A stretch of DNA of 64,000 nt. Source: Marinimicrobium sp050113635. GTDB taxonomy: Bacteria; Pseudomonadota; Gammaproteobacteria; Pseudomonadales; Cellvibrionaceae. A program made the translations under genes and the position numbers. The notes below the pieces were generated by a model. That model saw only the letters and a program-made list of their open reading frames with translations. It was not told the origin of the DNA and did not search any database. The stretch is taken from positions 186,001 to 250,000 of the forward strand of contig NZ_JBNJLT010000004.1 in assembly GCF_050113635.1 (NCBI RefSeq). The letters are read 5' to 3'. Within the stretch, counting starts at the first letter, position 1; every line of letters starts with the position of its first letter. This document shows positions 18,068-27,125 of this stretch, one piece after another.

Positions 18068-18685
18068 TTACCCTAACAACTCTTGCAGCATAGCGGCGTG
18101 CAGTTGCTCTTGTCGCTCGCGTCTCAGGTGCTGGCTGCTAATGAGCGCCTGAAAGTGAGCCAGTGCCGTGGTAAAGTCGTCATTAACGATCAGGTAATCG
18201 GCCTCCCGATAGTGGCTGATCTCATTAATGGCCTCATTCATTCTGGCCTCAATGACCTCGGCGTCGTCCTGTCCTCGGCCAGTGAGACGTTGCCGCAGCG
18301 CGGCCAGCGATGGCGGTAAAATGAACAGGCTGACGGTGTTGGGCAGCAACTGGCGTACTTGATAGGCACCTTGCCAGTCGATTTCCAGAATGACATCCAT
18401 GCCTTGCGCCAGTGTTTGCTCCACCCAGTGACGGGATGTCCCATAAAGATTGCCAAAGACCTGAGCGTGCTCAAGGAAAGCGCCCTCTTCCAGCATTTGT
18501 TCGAACAGGGGGAGATCCACAAAGTGGTAGTTGACCCCATCTTCCTCGCCGGGCCGCTTTGGCCGGGTGGTGTGTGAGACGGATACACAGACTTCCGGGC
18601 TGGACTTTACTAAAGCGTTGACCAGGCTGGTTTTACCCGCCCCGGAAGGCGCGGAAACGGTATAGAGGATGCCTCTGCTGCTCAT
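18068..18685 (-). CDS. gmk: Guanylate kinase
   Basis: 205 residues. The P-loop SAPSGAGKTSLVNAL lies near the N-terminus, followed by VSVSHTTRPKRPGEEDGVNYHFV (GMP-binding) and EIDWQGAYQVR. It phosphorylates GMP to GDP in the cytoplasm. It is first in the gmk-rpoZ-spoT group. In Pseudomonas yicC is next; here about 27 kb of other genes intervenes. Confidence 0.97.
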   Translation of the reverse strand: MSSRGILYTVSAPSGAGKTSLVNALVKSSPEVCVSVSHTTRPKRPGEEDGVNYHFVDLPLFEQMLEEGAFLEHAQVFGNLYGTSRHWVEQTLAQGMDVILEIDWQGAYQVRQLLPNTVSLFILPPSLAALRQRLTGRGQDDAEVIEARMNEAINEISHYREADYLIVNDDFTTALAHFQALISSQHLRRERQEQLHAAMLQELLG

Positions 18686-18801
18686 CGACGTCTCGACTTT
18701 GGTAGGGGTTGGCTCCCGCGTTAGCGGAAAGTTTCAGGCAATAGGCCAAGCAGGCCGCATTATGACACAGCTCGATCAGACCTTCATGAGGGTCGAACCT
18801 C

Positions 18802-18824
18802 TCTAAAGGGTCTAACCAGTCTAA
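18802..18824 (+). promoter_or_regulatory. Triple TCTAA direct repeat upstream of a small HTH gene
   Basis: TCTAA occurs at 18802, 18811 and 18820, spaced exactly nine bases, ending 25 bases before the HTH start. Regular short direct repeats like these can be iteron-like binding sites for a small DNA-binding protein. Confidence 0.4.
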
Positions 18825-18848
18825 ATTGATTCAGTGCCAGAGGTACAT

Positions 18849-19070
18849 GTGCAGAACCATCTATCTGTTGAAGAGACCGCAACACGTCTTGGTGTCAGCG
18901 AGTCATTCGTCGAACGTATGGTCGTTAAAGGACGTCTACAACCGACGCCGGATGGCCATTTCAGACGAGAACAGGTGGATGCCCTGGCAAGTCTGCTTGA
19001 GCGCCTTAAAGGCAATGGGGTAGGAACATTGCTCGGCCTGCTGGAGCAGGAACTGGGTGAGAGGAAGTAA
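18849..19070 (+). CDS. Small helix-turn-helix (excisionase/MerR-like) DNA-binding protein
   Basis: 73 residues from a GTG at 18849 with AGAGGT five bases upstream; a GTG at 18834 is an alternative. The sequence LSVEETATRLGVSESFVERMVVKGRLQPTPDGHFR is a typical excisionase-type winged HTH (HTH_17), followed by a helix (DALASLLERLKG). It lies at the left edge of the accessory block, next to gmk. No integrase is nearby, so it may be a regulator or the remnant of a mobile element. Confidence 0.75.
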   Translation: MQNHLSVEETATRLGVSESFVERMVVKGRLQPTPDGHFRREQVDALASLLERLKGNGVGTLLGLLEQELGERK

Positions 19071-19084
19071 TAAATTACCCGATA

Positions 19085-19102
19085 TATTTTATATATAAAA
19101 TA
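19085..19102. repeat. Perfect AT-only palindrome
   Basis: TATTTTATATATAAAATA, an 18-base perfect dyad 15 bases after the HTH gene stop. It is a possible binding site, or a weak terminator without a T-run. Confidence 0.45.
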
Positions 19103-19230
19103 ACTTTCAAAAAGTTAGTTTGGCTCTGCCTGATGCCTGATTATGTTTGCGCATCATCCAAGCGCGGTCTATGTTTATAGAGCGTCTTTTCACTCGGAAT
19201 TAATCCCCTTTCAATAAAGCTGATTAATTG

Positions 19231-19259
19231 TTGACAACCTATGGGTGCGAGTGTAATAG
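19231..19259 (+). promoter_or_regulatory. Candidate sigma-70 promoter for TonB receptor locus
   Basis: A perfect -35 TTGACA at 19231-19236, a 17-base spacer, then TAATAG at 19254-19259 as a weaker -10. It would give a leader of about 300 bases to the receptor. Confidence 0.5.
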
Positions 19260-19570
19260 TCTGCAAGACTAATATTTATAGTCATAATAACTTTTATGTC
19301 GATTTGGGCGGCACGCCCGCCTCTAAATTGCCGTTAAGGTTTGAGTCTCATGCACTGTAGAAATCCATGATATTGATGTGTGGGAGCGTCTAAGCTGGTA
19401 GGTAGGAAAAAATAGTGACGCAAAGGAGCGATGCGGTCAGTGTTCAAAGACAACAGTCGACCAAACCCAGTACAACAGCTATTAGAAAAATTGTTGATTC
19501 AAAGATTTGCGGTGCATAGGTACTACATAGGCACCGACGATAATAACCTGGTCTCAGTAAGGAGAGTTCC

Positions 19571-22500
19571 ATGAATTCCAATAAGAAGTACTTTCAAAAG
19601 CGCTTGATGGCTACTGTAGTGGCCTCAACGGCCTTGGCTGGTTTTAGCAGCGGTGCGCTAGCTCAACAAGGTGAGCCAGTGCTGGAAGAGGTAGTGGTTA
19701 CCGGTATTCGGGCGTCGCTTGAGCGGTCAATGGATATCAAGCGTGATAGTGCCGGTGTGGTTGATGCCATTTCCGCCGAGGATATCGGTAAATTCCCGGA
19801 CACCAACCTGGCTGAATCACTGCAGCGCATCACTGGTGTTTCAATCAATCGTACTAACGGTGAAGGCTCGCAAATAACCGTTCGCGGGTTCGGTCCTGAC
19901 TTCAATATGGTTACCCTGAATGGAAGAACCCTTCCAACGGGTAGTGCTTACGGTGGTAGCTCAGGTGCGGACTCCACGACACGAGGCGGTAACTCACGTG
20001 CATTTGACTTCGCTAACCTGTCTTCTGATGCCGTTTCTGGCGTAGAAGTATACAAAACCAGTAAAGCTAATATCGCGACGGGTGGCATTGGTGCAACTGT
20101 AAACGTTAAAACGGCCAGACCGTTGGATAACCCAGGTCTCAAGGTTAGCGTCGGTGGTAAAGCGATAGCGGATACCACTAATCGCACTGGCGATGACGTC
20201 ACTCCTGAAGTTTCTGGTATATTCAGCTGGTCTGATGACGATGGTGTGTTTGGTGTGTCTTTGAGCGCAAGCTATTCAGAGCGTGACTCAGGCTTCATTG
20301 GCGCCACCGTTAACGACTGGACTGTTGCAGAATGGGAAGGCGGCGACAACCAAACCATTTATGACAACCCGGCGAACAGCGCAATATTCGAGAATGCGCC
20401 AGATGTTGGTCAGCTTTATTCGCGCCCCAACGATGTTCGTTATACTTTCTCTGACCGTCAACGTGAACGTACTAATGCGCAGCTTACCCTCCAATACAGG
20501 CCTATTGAGAACCTGACGGCCACCCTGGATCATACCTTCGCGGAAAATTCTCGGACTGAGCATCGCGGTGAGTCAACTACTTGGATTCAAAATGGTAGTA
20601 ACGTCACAAGCGTTGAATTTGATGATTCAACTATTAAAACGCCAAAGTTTATCACCGAGGACTATGGCGTTGATCGGTATGATTATGGTGTCGAGCAGCA
20701 ATATCGTGCACAGGACGACACTCTGGAATCTACAGGTCTGAATTTGGATTGGGCTGTTAACGATCAATTTTCCGTAAGGCTGGATGCGCACCACTCAACT
20801 ATGGAGAGCCTGCCTGCCGGCCCAGGCCATGCAGGTTCACTTGCTGTAGGTGTTGGTTCCAGCATCAAAAGTGGTGCAAGCTGGCAGTTCAGTGGTGGCG
20901 AGATCCCTACTTTTAACCACACTATCGACGACAGTATGGGCACCCTGGAGGAGAATCTCAGCTCTTCAGTAATGCGTGTATGGTCAGCTGAGCAGCGCTC
21001 TGAAGTAAACCAGATAAAGCTGGATGCCACATGGGAGTTTGATGACGGCAGCTATTTTGACTTTGGTATTGAGCGCCGCGAAATGGAATCAGACACCATA
21101 ACCTACAATGGTAATAACGCTCAGATATTGGGTGGCTGGGGTGCTTCAGCGCCTGGCGAGTTCCCTGATGGCCTCTTTGAACCTTTCGACGTGACCGGCG
21201 AGTTTGACGATCCGAGTACTGGCAACTCGCCTAACATCGGCTTCCGCGCGGACGCACGCGACCTAGCTAATTTTCTGGTAGACGAATACAGCGATCAAAA
21301 CGCCTATATTGGCGTGATGAATGATGAGAACCCAGACGGGATTCGCAACAGTAGAGGTAATAACAAAATTCAGGAAGATACCGATGCTGTTTACTTCCAG
21401 CTTGGCACTAAAGGCCAAGTGGGCGGTTTTGATGTTGAAATACTCGCAGGTTTGCGCTATGAAACTACCGACCAAACCTCATCTTCAGATACCCCTCCGT
21501 TGGCTTACTATATATGGTCGTCGGATAACGACTTTACTCCTGTAAGTGCGCCAGCGGGCACCGCAACTGTTGACGGGCAGAGTTATGACGCGTTGTTGCC
21601 AAGCCTGGATCTTTCCATCCACCTATCGGATGACTTAATAGGTAGAATGTCCTTCAGCAAAACCATCGCTCGTCCTGGTTTAGCAAGTTTGGGGTCAGTC
21701 GTTTCGTATGGTGCACCAAACGGCTCTACGCTGAATGCTGGTACCACTGTTCAAGCAACCGGACAAAACCCACAGCTGAAACCGCTTACATCAAATAATG
21801 TTGATTTGTCCCTCGAGTGGTACTTCGATGACGCAAGCTACGTATCTGCCGGGGTGTTTGAAAAACGCGTTCAGAATTTCACGGGAACAGAAACAATAGA
21901 GCGAACGTTTGGTGTTCGAGACCAAACCGCTGGCCCGAGAGCGCAAGCAGCTGTAGCAGCACTGGAAAGTATCGGTGAAAACGTTGATAACGCTGGCATT
22001 TATGCAATGATGCAAGTCCTTGCTAACCCGGACGATTATCCTGGTGGCGCTGATGACTATAATGGTACAGTGAGACAGGACTTTAATGATCAGAGCGGGT
22101 ATGAGTTCATCACTCCGAATGACGACGATCCACTGATGAGCTACCAGTTCAGTAGTACCGTTAACAACCGTGAAGCGAAGCTTTATGGTGCTGAGTTTGC
22201 AGGGCAACACTTCTTTGGTGATACGGGTTTTGGTGTTCAGGCCAACTACACCATCGTAAGGGGTGATGTAAAATTCGACAATTTGGATATTACGGAAAAC
22301 CAATTTGCATTGTTAGGTCTTAGTGATACTGCAAACTTGGTGTTGATGTATGAAAACTATGGGTTCGAAGCCCGGCTTGCTTACAACTGGCGCGATAAAT
22401 TCCTGAACAGAACTGGTTGGGGGTCTAACAACCCTGGATACGTTGAAGATCGTTCACAAGTCGATTTGAATGTGACTTATCACGTCACGGACAATTTAGC

Positions 22501-22627
22501 TGTATTTTTCGAAGGTATAAATATCACCGGAGAAGATCGTCGTGAGCATGCCCGCAATTCAGACATGTTGATAGAGTACTCTGATTTGGGGGCTCGCTAC
22601 CAACTGGGTGCTCGTTACAACTTCTAA
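19571..22627 (+). CDS. TonB-dependent receptor, large TIGR01782 type
   Basis: 1018 residues. Signal peptide to GALA-QQ, then the TonB box region EEVVVTGIRASLERSM. The plug domain includes GKFPDTNLAESLQRITGVSI and ITVRGFGPDFNMVTLNGR, followed by a 22-strand barrel ending in ARYQLGARYNF with the terminal Phe needed for outer-membrane assembly. This subfamily is widespread in Xanthomonas, Caulobacter and Alteromonas and is tied to uptake of carbohydrates or other large molecules by proton-motive force. It heads the SapC/cupin/DUF6445/halogenase locus. A strong hairpin after it may reduce read-through. The ligand is unknown. Confidence 0.93.
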   Translation: MNSNKKYFQKRLMATVVASTALAGFSSGALAQQGEPVLEEVVVTGIRASLERSMDIKRDSAGVVDAISAEDIGKFPDTNLAESLQRITGVSINRTNGEGSQITVRGFGPDFNMVTLNGRTLPTGSAYGGSSGADSTTRGGNSRAFDFANLSSDAVSGVEVYKTSKANIATGGIGATVNVKTARPLDNPGLKVSVGGKAIADTTNRTGDDVTPEVSGIFSWSDDDGVFGVSLSASYSERDSGFIGATVNDWTVAEWEGGDNQTIYDNPANSAIFENAPDVGQLYSRPNDVRYTFSDRQRERTNAQLTLQYRPIENLTATLDHTFAENSRTEHRGESTTWIQNGSNVTSVEFDDSTIKTPKFITEDYGVDRYDYGVEQQYRAQDDTLESTGLNLDWAVNDQFSVRLDAHHSTMESLPAGPGHAGSLAVGVGSSIKSGASWQFSGGEIPTFNHTIDDSMGTLEENLSSSVMRVWSAEQRSEVNQIKLDATWEFDDGSYFDFGIERREMESDTITYNGNNAQILGGWGASAPGEFPDGLFEPFDVTGEFDDPSTGNSPNIGFRADARDLANFLVDEYSDQNAYIGVMNDENPDGIRNSRGNNKIQEDTDAVYFQLGTKGQVGGFDVEILAGLRYETTDQTSSSDTPPLAYYIWSSDNDFTPVSAPAGTATVDGQSYDALLPSLDLSIHLSDDLIGRMSFSKTIARPGLASLGSVVSYGAPNGSTLNAGTTVQATGQNPQLKPLTSNNVDLSLEWYFDDASYVSAGVFEKRVQNFTGTETIERTFGVRDQTAGPRAQAAVAALESIGENVDNAGIYAMMQVLANPDDYPGGADDYNGTVRQDFNDQSGYEFITPNDDDPLMSYQFSSTVNNREAKLYGAEFAGQHFFGDTGFGVQANYTIVRGDVKFDNLDITENQFALLGLSDTANLVLMYENYGFEARLAYNWRDKFLNRTGWGSNNPGYVEDRSQVDLNVTYHVTDNLAVFFEGINITGEDRREHARNSDMLIEYSDLGARYQLGARYNF

Positions 22628-22652
22628 GTTTATACTTAAAAGTTGCTTGACA

Positions 22653-22690
22653 ACAGAAGAACCGCCTGCTGGGCGGTTCTTCTGTTAATT
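22653..22690 (+). terminator. Strong hairpin between receptor and sapC-like gene
   Basis: A 14-base perfect stem (22653-22666 and 22672-22685) with a five-base loop. Only a short T-rich tail follows, so it may act as an attenuator or RNA-stability element rather than a full stop. Confidence 0.65.
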
Positions 22691-22707
22691 CATCTCATAA
22701 AATTCGT

Positions 22708-22713
22708 TATAAT
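22708..22713 (+). promoter_or_regulatory. Exact TATAAT -10 element before sapC-like gene
   Basis: TATAAT lies 25 bases before the ATG. No convincing -35 hexamer is at the right distance. It could give the downstream genes their own transcript. Confidence 0.35.
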
Positions 22714-22737
22714 GTGTAAGTAATTTGGTTACTTTAA

Positions 22738-23505
22738 ATGCAAAAAATAGAATCATTAAATAATATTACTCATGAAAAATTGAGAGTTAATGCAAGTTTT
22801 TCAACTGAACTCGGTGACAACTTAGCTAGCACCATTACATTTTTTACTGAACTCCGCGAGATCGAAAAAGAGTATCCAATACTGTGCCGTAAAGACCCAG
22901 AAACGGGTGAGCATCAGGCTGTTGTGTTTTTTGGATTGCAAAAAGATGAAAATTTGTTCTTGACAGAAGCTGATCCGGCACAGCAACGGCATGTTGGGTG
23001 GCGCGCTGAATATGTACCAGCCGCTGTGGCAAGAGGTCCTTTTTCAATAGGAGTTCAACGTGAAGCGGATAGTGGCTCAGAGCAGCGGGAACCTGTTGTC
23101 CACATTGATTTGAAGCACCCCAAGGCATGCTGTGATGAAGGCGAGGCGTTGTTTTTAGAGAATGGCGGGCGCAGTCCATATCTCAATTATATTACAACGA
23201 TTTTGGACACAATTAATGATGGTATGCACCTTACTAAAATAATGTTTGAAGCGTTCAATAAGCATGAGCTACTAGAGCCTGTCACTTTGGATATACAGCT
23301 TGTAAATCAAGATAAGTTAAAGTTCAATGGATTTGAAACAATCAATGTTGAAAAATTATCCCAACTAAGCGGTGAAGAACTTGAGAAACTTAATAAGTCT
23401 GGTTTTCTTCAGGCAGCTTATTTTCTTGCTAATTCCATGTCCAACTTTGAAAAACTGATTGATTGGAAAAATCGTAAACTTTTGGCAAGTGGACACACTA
23501 ATTGA
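22738..23505 (+). CDS. SapC family protein
   Basis: 255 residues, no signal peptide. The layout fits the SapC family (PF07277): an N-terminal HEKLRV start, the YPILCRKD segment, the central RGPFSI and HIDLKHP segments, and a C-terminal SNFEKLIDWKN helix. Despite the name, taken from an S-layer export locus, the function is unknown. Members recur beside TonB receptors, cupin-like proteins and flavin halogenases in Caulobacter, Xanthomonas and Alteromonas relatives. The stop overlaps the next gene's start. Confidence 0.85.
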   Translation: MQKIESLNNITHEKLRVNASFSTELGDNLASTITFFTELREIEKEYPILCRKDPETGEHQAVVFFGLQKDENLFLTEADPAQQRHVGWRAEYVPAAVARGPFSIGVQREADSGSEQREPVVHIDLKHPKACCDEGEALFLENGGRSPYLNYITTILDTINDGMHLTKIMFEAFNKHELLEPVTLDIQLVNQDKLKFNGFETINVEKLSQLSGEELEKLNKSGFLQAAYFLANSMSNFEKLIDWKNRKLLASGHTN

Positions 23506-24527
23506 CTGTGAAAGAAATTAATATACTGAATGGAATTAATTCACATAACATTCCAAAAGATGTGATTGATTCTGCAAAGCCAGTTATTTTTAAAAAAATT
23601 GTTGATGACTGGCCTCTAGTTCAGCAAGGGCGGATTTCTGATAGGTCATCAGTTGATTACCTGAAATCTTTTTACAACGGTATCCCTTCTATCGTATGTA
23701 AAATCCCCCCCCAAAACAAAGGAAAAATGTTTTATAACGAAAACTGCACGGAGCTCAATTATAAAAGTTTTAAAGGATACATTGATGAGATCCTGGATAC
23801 TATCTTGGAAGAAGCTGATGAATTGGATGCCCCGGCGTACTATATTGCATCCAATATAATCAGTACGCATTTTCCAGGTTTTAATGATAGAAATAACTTG
23901 GTAGTTCCTAGGGATAAACACCCTGAAGCATTGGATGAAAGAGTTAGTATTTGGATCGGTGGAGCAGCCACGGCTACCTGTCATTTTGATGCTTTAGATA
24001 ATATAGCATGTTGTGTTGCTGGTAGGCGAAGATTTACGCTTTTCCCTCCTGATCAAATAGGCAATCTTTATCCTGGGCCGCTCGATCCGACACCGGGAGG
24101 GCAGGTTATTAGTTTGGTCGATTTCAAAAATCCCGACTTTGAAAAGTTTCCTCGTTTTAAAGATGCACTTTCAACGGCTCTAGTCGTTGACTTGGAACCT
24201 GGTGATGCCTTGTTTATACCGGCTATGTGGTGGCACCATGTAGAGAGCTTGGCGCGCTACAATATTCTGGTAAATTACTGGTGGGATGACGCGCCGGCCT
24301 TTTTAACCTCTGGTATGAATGCACTCCATTTTGCCATGCTCGGAATTCGAGACAAATCTGATCATGAGAGAGCAGCCTGGAAGCACATTTTTGAGTATTA
24401 TATTTTTAATGGACCGGAGAACGCTAATTCCCACCTTCCGTTAGAGGCGAGAGGTTTTCTGAACACTCTGGATAGGCTTGGCGCTAGAAAACTAAGGGCT
24501 TTGCTTAGTAATAAATTAAACCGCTGA
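23502..24527 (+). CDS. Cupin-like (JmjC/Cupin_8) Fe(II)/2-oxoglutarate oxygenase-type protein
   Basis: 341 residues, cytoplasmic. The Cupin_8 fold (PF13621) is seen from PVIFKKIVDDWP onward. The iron-binding triad is visible: H161 and D163 in CHFDALDN, and H245/H246 in AMWWHHVES. GDALFIP precedes the last His as in FIH-like hydroxylases. Such proteins hydroxylate proteins or small molecules. The start (TTG at 23502 or GTG at 23508) overlaps the sapC-like stop, so the pair is coupled. The substrate is unknown; the halogenase three genes on suggests shared tailoring chemistry. Confidence 0.83.
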   Translation: MTVKEINILNGINSHNIPKDVIDSAKPVIFKKIVDDWPLVQQGRISDRSSVDYLKSFYNGIPSIVCKIPPQNKGKMFYNENCTELNYKSFKGYIDEILDTILEEADELDAPAYYIASNIISTHFPGFNDRNNLVVPRDKHPEALDERVSIWIGGAATATCHFDALDNIACCVAGRRRFTLFPPDQIGNLYPGPLDPTPGGQVISLVDFKNPDFEKFPRFKDALSTALVVDLEPGDALFIPAMWWHHVESLARYNILVNYWWDDAPAFLTSGMNALHFAMLGIRDKSDHERAAWKHIFEYYIFNGPENANSHLPLEARGFLNTLDRLGARKLRALLSNKLNR

Positions 24528-24751
24528 TGCCAATAGAAGTGGGAAGCCTAGGGCTGAAGAAGTAGCGGCCAAAGCAGCTACATTAACTTGTCAGCACAGG
24601 TGATGGTTTATACGGCACATTCAATTAGTGATGGTCTGGTCCCAAAGTTGCTCCGAAAGGCGCTAGGTTATAGAGCACAGAACAAAGTTTTATGGCGTAA
24701 TCAGGGAACTTACTGGCCGAATGATCGTTTGCACTTATTACTTAAATCCAG
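24528..24751. other. Gap with no firm gene between cupin-like and DUF6445 genes
   Basis: A 50-codon open frame runs 24603-24755 (starting MVYTAHSISDG, ending LLLKSR) without a clear ribosome site or recognisable family. It may be the remnant of a deleted gene. No terminator is seen. Confidence 0.4.
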
Positions 24752-25537
24752 GTGATAGGAAATAAACCTGAAAATATGCATTTTCCTGATGTGTCGATAA
24801 AAGTTCTCTTGGATAATGAAGACGCCACGCTGAGGCAAAAAATGCAACTATCGTTAAATTCCAATATGATCACTAATATTCATCAGCTGGGCGAAGAAAA
24901 ATCGCCCCTATTGGTGGTCGATAACTTTTTGCAGGACGCTGAGCTATTGGTAGAGCATGCTTGTCAACAACGTTTTGTCCAGAATTCACCGTTTTATCCA
25001 GGTGTGCGAGCGGCAGTCCCGATTAGTTTCAAGTCGTTACTATTAAGCTCGTTAAAACAGCAACTAAAGGAAGTATTTCAGCTAACAGGAACAAAGCTTG
25101 GATTGTCTTTGTGCCAGTACTCAATTGTAACGACGCCTGTGGATCAGTTAGTGCTCTTACAGCGAATTCCTCACTTTGATTCGACAAAGCGTGATGCGTT
25201 GGCGGCTGTATTTTATTTGTTTAAAGAAAACCTGGGAGGGACGTCCTTTTATCGTCATAAGAAAACGGGTTTCGAAACTATCGATGATGAGAGGCGGATT
25301 CCCTATTTCAAATCACTAGAAAATGAGAATGGTGGTGACAACATTCCGCAGAAAGGGTATATCAATGGTGACACGACATTGTTTGAACGGATTAGAAACC
25401 AAAAAGGTATCTTCAATCGGCTTATTGTGTATCGTCGACAAAGTTTACACAGCGCTTCAATTAGCCCCAACTTTGTACCCGAAGCCGACCCCCGTAAAGG
25501 ACGATTGACAATTAGTATTTTCATTGACTGTGTATGA
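24752..25537 (+). CDS. DUF6445 family protein with prolyl-hydroxylase-like motifs
   Basis: 261 residues from GTG at 24752; ATG at 24776 is an alternative. It resembles DUF6445 proteins found in halogenase/TonB loci. A 2-oxoglutarate oxygenase pattern can be read by eye: H141-x-D143 in RIPHFDSTKRD, GGTSFYRH as a turn, H233 in RRQSLHSAS, then R251 in KGRLTISIF, the expected 2-oxoglutarate anchor. It would therefore be a second iron oxygenase candidate in the locus. The assignment of chemistry is inference; the family is formally of unknown function. Confidence 0.7.
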   Translation: MIGNKPENMHFPDVSIKVLLDNEDATLRQKMQLSLNSNMITNIHQLGEEKSPLLVVDNFLQDAELLVEHACQQRFVQNSPFYPGVRAAVPISFKSLLLSSLKQQLKEVFQLTGTKLGLSLCQYSIVTTPVDQLVLLQRIPHFDSTKRDALAAVFYLFKENLGGTSFYRHKKTGFETIDDERRIPYFKSLENENGGDNIPQKGYINGDTTLFERIRNQKGIFNRLIVYRRQSLHSASISPNFVPEADPRKGRLTISIFIDCV

Positions 25538-25618
25538 TTAGACCCAAGAGTCTAGCACCAATGTCGTCTCCTACAGTTACCATAGAGTTACGTTTTTCGT
25601 TCAAGTACCGGAGCCCTC

Positions 25619-27100
25619 ATGTCTCAACAAGTAAAAAAAGTGGTTATTGCTGGCGGCGGTACTTCAGGTTGGTGCATGGCTGTGGCGCTATCGCGGCAGT
25701 TGGGCACATTGCTGGACATCACACTCATTGAATCCTCGGAAATAGGGACAGTTGGGGTAGGAGAGGCTACCATTCCGACAATATGTGCTTTTCATAAAAT
25801 GCATGGTATCAATGAAAAGGAATTTTTAAGCGCCACCGCTGGCACTATCAAGCTGGGGATATCCTTCGAGAATTGGACTCGCATAAATCACCGCTATATT
25901 CACTCGTTCGGTGATTTTGGGAAATCCCCCTGGATCGGTGATTTCTACCACTATTGGCTGGCCGCAAAAACCTATGGTTATCAGAGCGAACTAGACGATT
26001 TTTGCTTCGAATTACAGGCAGCGAAATATCACAAGTTTTCCATCATAGAGAAACCCAAGCTCAACTATGCCTATCATTTTGATGCAAGCCTTTACGCACG
26101 CTATTTACGTCGTATCAGCGAGAAGAATGGTGTTAAAAGAATTGAGGGTAAGGTCGTCGATATCAAGCAGGATACTGATACCGGCTTTATCGAAACGGTA
26201 GTTCTGGAATCTGGTGAGCGCATCGACGGCGATTTTTTTATCGACTGCACGGGCTTTCGTGGCGTTCTGATCGAGCAGACATTGAAAGCTGGCTATGAAG
26301 ACTGGGGGCATTGGCTGCGTAATGACAGCGCGGTGGCGTTACAGACAGACTTCTCTGGTGATATTCCGCCTTATACACGCGCTATTGCTCATGAAGGTGG
26401 CTGGCAATGGAAAACTCCGCTGCAGCATCGTCAGGGTACTGGATATGTTTATTCAAGCGCTTATATCTCTGATGAAAATGCCCGAAAAACCTTACTGGAC
26501 AATCTTGACGGAAGTGTTCGTTCGGAACCGCGCCTGCTCAAATTTAAAACAGGCCGCCGCAAGAAAGCGTGGGTTAAAAACTGTGTTGCTATAGGTTTGT
26601 CGGGTGGTTTTGTAGAACCACTCGAATCGACCAGCATTCACTTGATTCAAATCGGAGTGACGAGATTATTGCAACTGTTCCCGTTCGGCGGTTGCAGCGA
26701 TGCTTTGACCGATCACTACAACGAGCTACTGAGAACCGAATACGAGCGAGTTCGCGATTTTATTGTACTGCACTACAAAGCTACCGGGCGGAACGATACA
26801 CCCTATTGGCGCGATTGCCGTGATATGGAGATTCCGGATTCACTCGCGTCTAGGATGGAGCTGTTCAGGGAATCGGGCGTGGTATCTCCGTATAACAGCG
26901 ATATTTTCCGGTCAGCCAATTGGCTGCAAGTGATGTTGAACCAAGGAATTGAGCCACGTAACTACCACCACTTCCCGCATGTAATGGATAAAGATCAGAT
27001 AATCAATAATCTCGATAAGCTAAAAAACAGTATTGCAAGAACTGTCGAGAAAATACCGTCACATGAAAACTTCCTAAAAAGCTACTGCCCCATGCGATAA
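25619..27100 (+). CDS. Flavin-dependent tryptophan halogenase family protein
   Basis: 493 residues. The FAD-binding GGGTSGW is at 12-18, GVGEATIP at 46-53, and the catalytic Lys K78 in TIKLGISFENW aligns with PrnA K79. E336 in EPLEST matches PrnA E346. The halogenase signature WxWxIP appears as WQWKTP (262-267), with Thr in place of Ile. Relatives beside TonB receptors and sapC include enzymes shown to brominate or chlorinate free indoles in vitro, but no native substrate is known. A flavin reductase partner is not in the window. It is the last intact gene of the locus, 81 bases after DUF6445. Confidence 0.9.
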   Translation: MSQQVKKVVIAGGGTSGWCMAVALSRQLGTLLDITLIESSEIGTVGVGEATIPTICAFHKMHGINEKEFLSATAGTIKLGISFENWTRINHRYIHSFGDFGKSPWIGDFYHYWLAAKTYGYQSELDDFCFELQAAKYHKFSIIEKPKLNYAYHFDASLYARYLRRISEKNGVKRIEGKVVDIKQDTDTGFIETVVLESGERIDGDFFIDCTGFRGVLIEQTLKAGYEDWGHWLRNDSAVALQTDFSGDIPPYTRAIAHEGGWQWKTPLQHRQGTGYVYSSAYISDENARKTLLDNLDGSVRSEPRLLKFKTGRRKKAWVKNCVAIGLSGGFVEPLESTSIHLIQIGVTRLLQLFPFGGCSDALTDHYNELLRTEYERVRDFIVLHYKATGRNDTPYWRDCRDMEIPDSLASRMELFRESGVVSPYNSDIFRSANWLQVMLNQGIEPRNYHHFPHVMDKDQIINNLDKLKNSIARTVEKIPSHENFLKSYCPMR

Positions 27101-27125
27101 GAGATATCAGATATTATTTAATGGA

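Larger units (their letters stand above)
19071..19570. other. 500-base intergenic region before the first TonB receptor
   Basis: No gene is seen. The region is AT-rich and holds a perfect 18-base palindrome at 19085-19102, a promoter-like pair at 19231-19259 and a GGGCG-GCA-CGCCC hairpin at 19306-19318. A GGAGAG ribosome site lies just before the receptor ATG. Confidence 0.7.

Noticed and set aside
24528..24751. Possible transposase remnant
   Set aside because: The short frame at 24603 has no DDE or HUH motif and no terminal repeats were found, so it is listed only as an unexplained gap.
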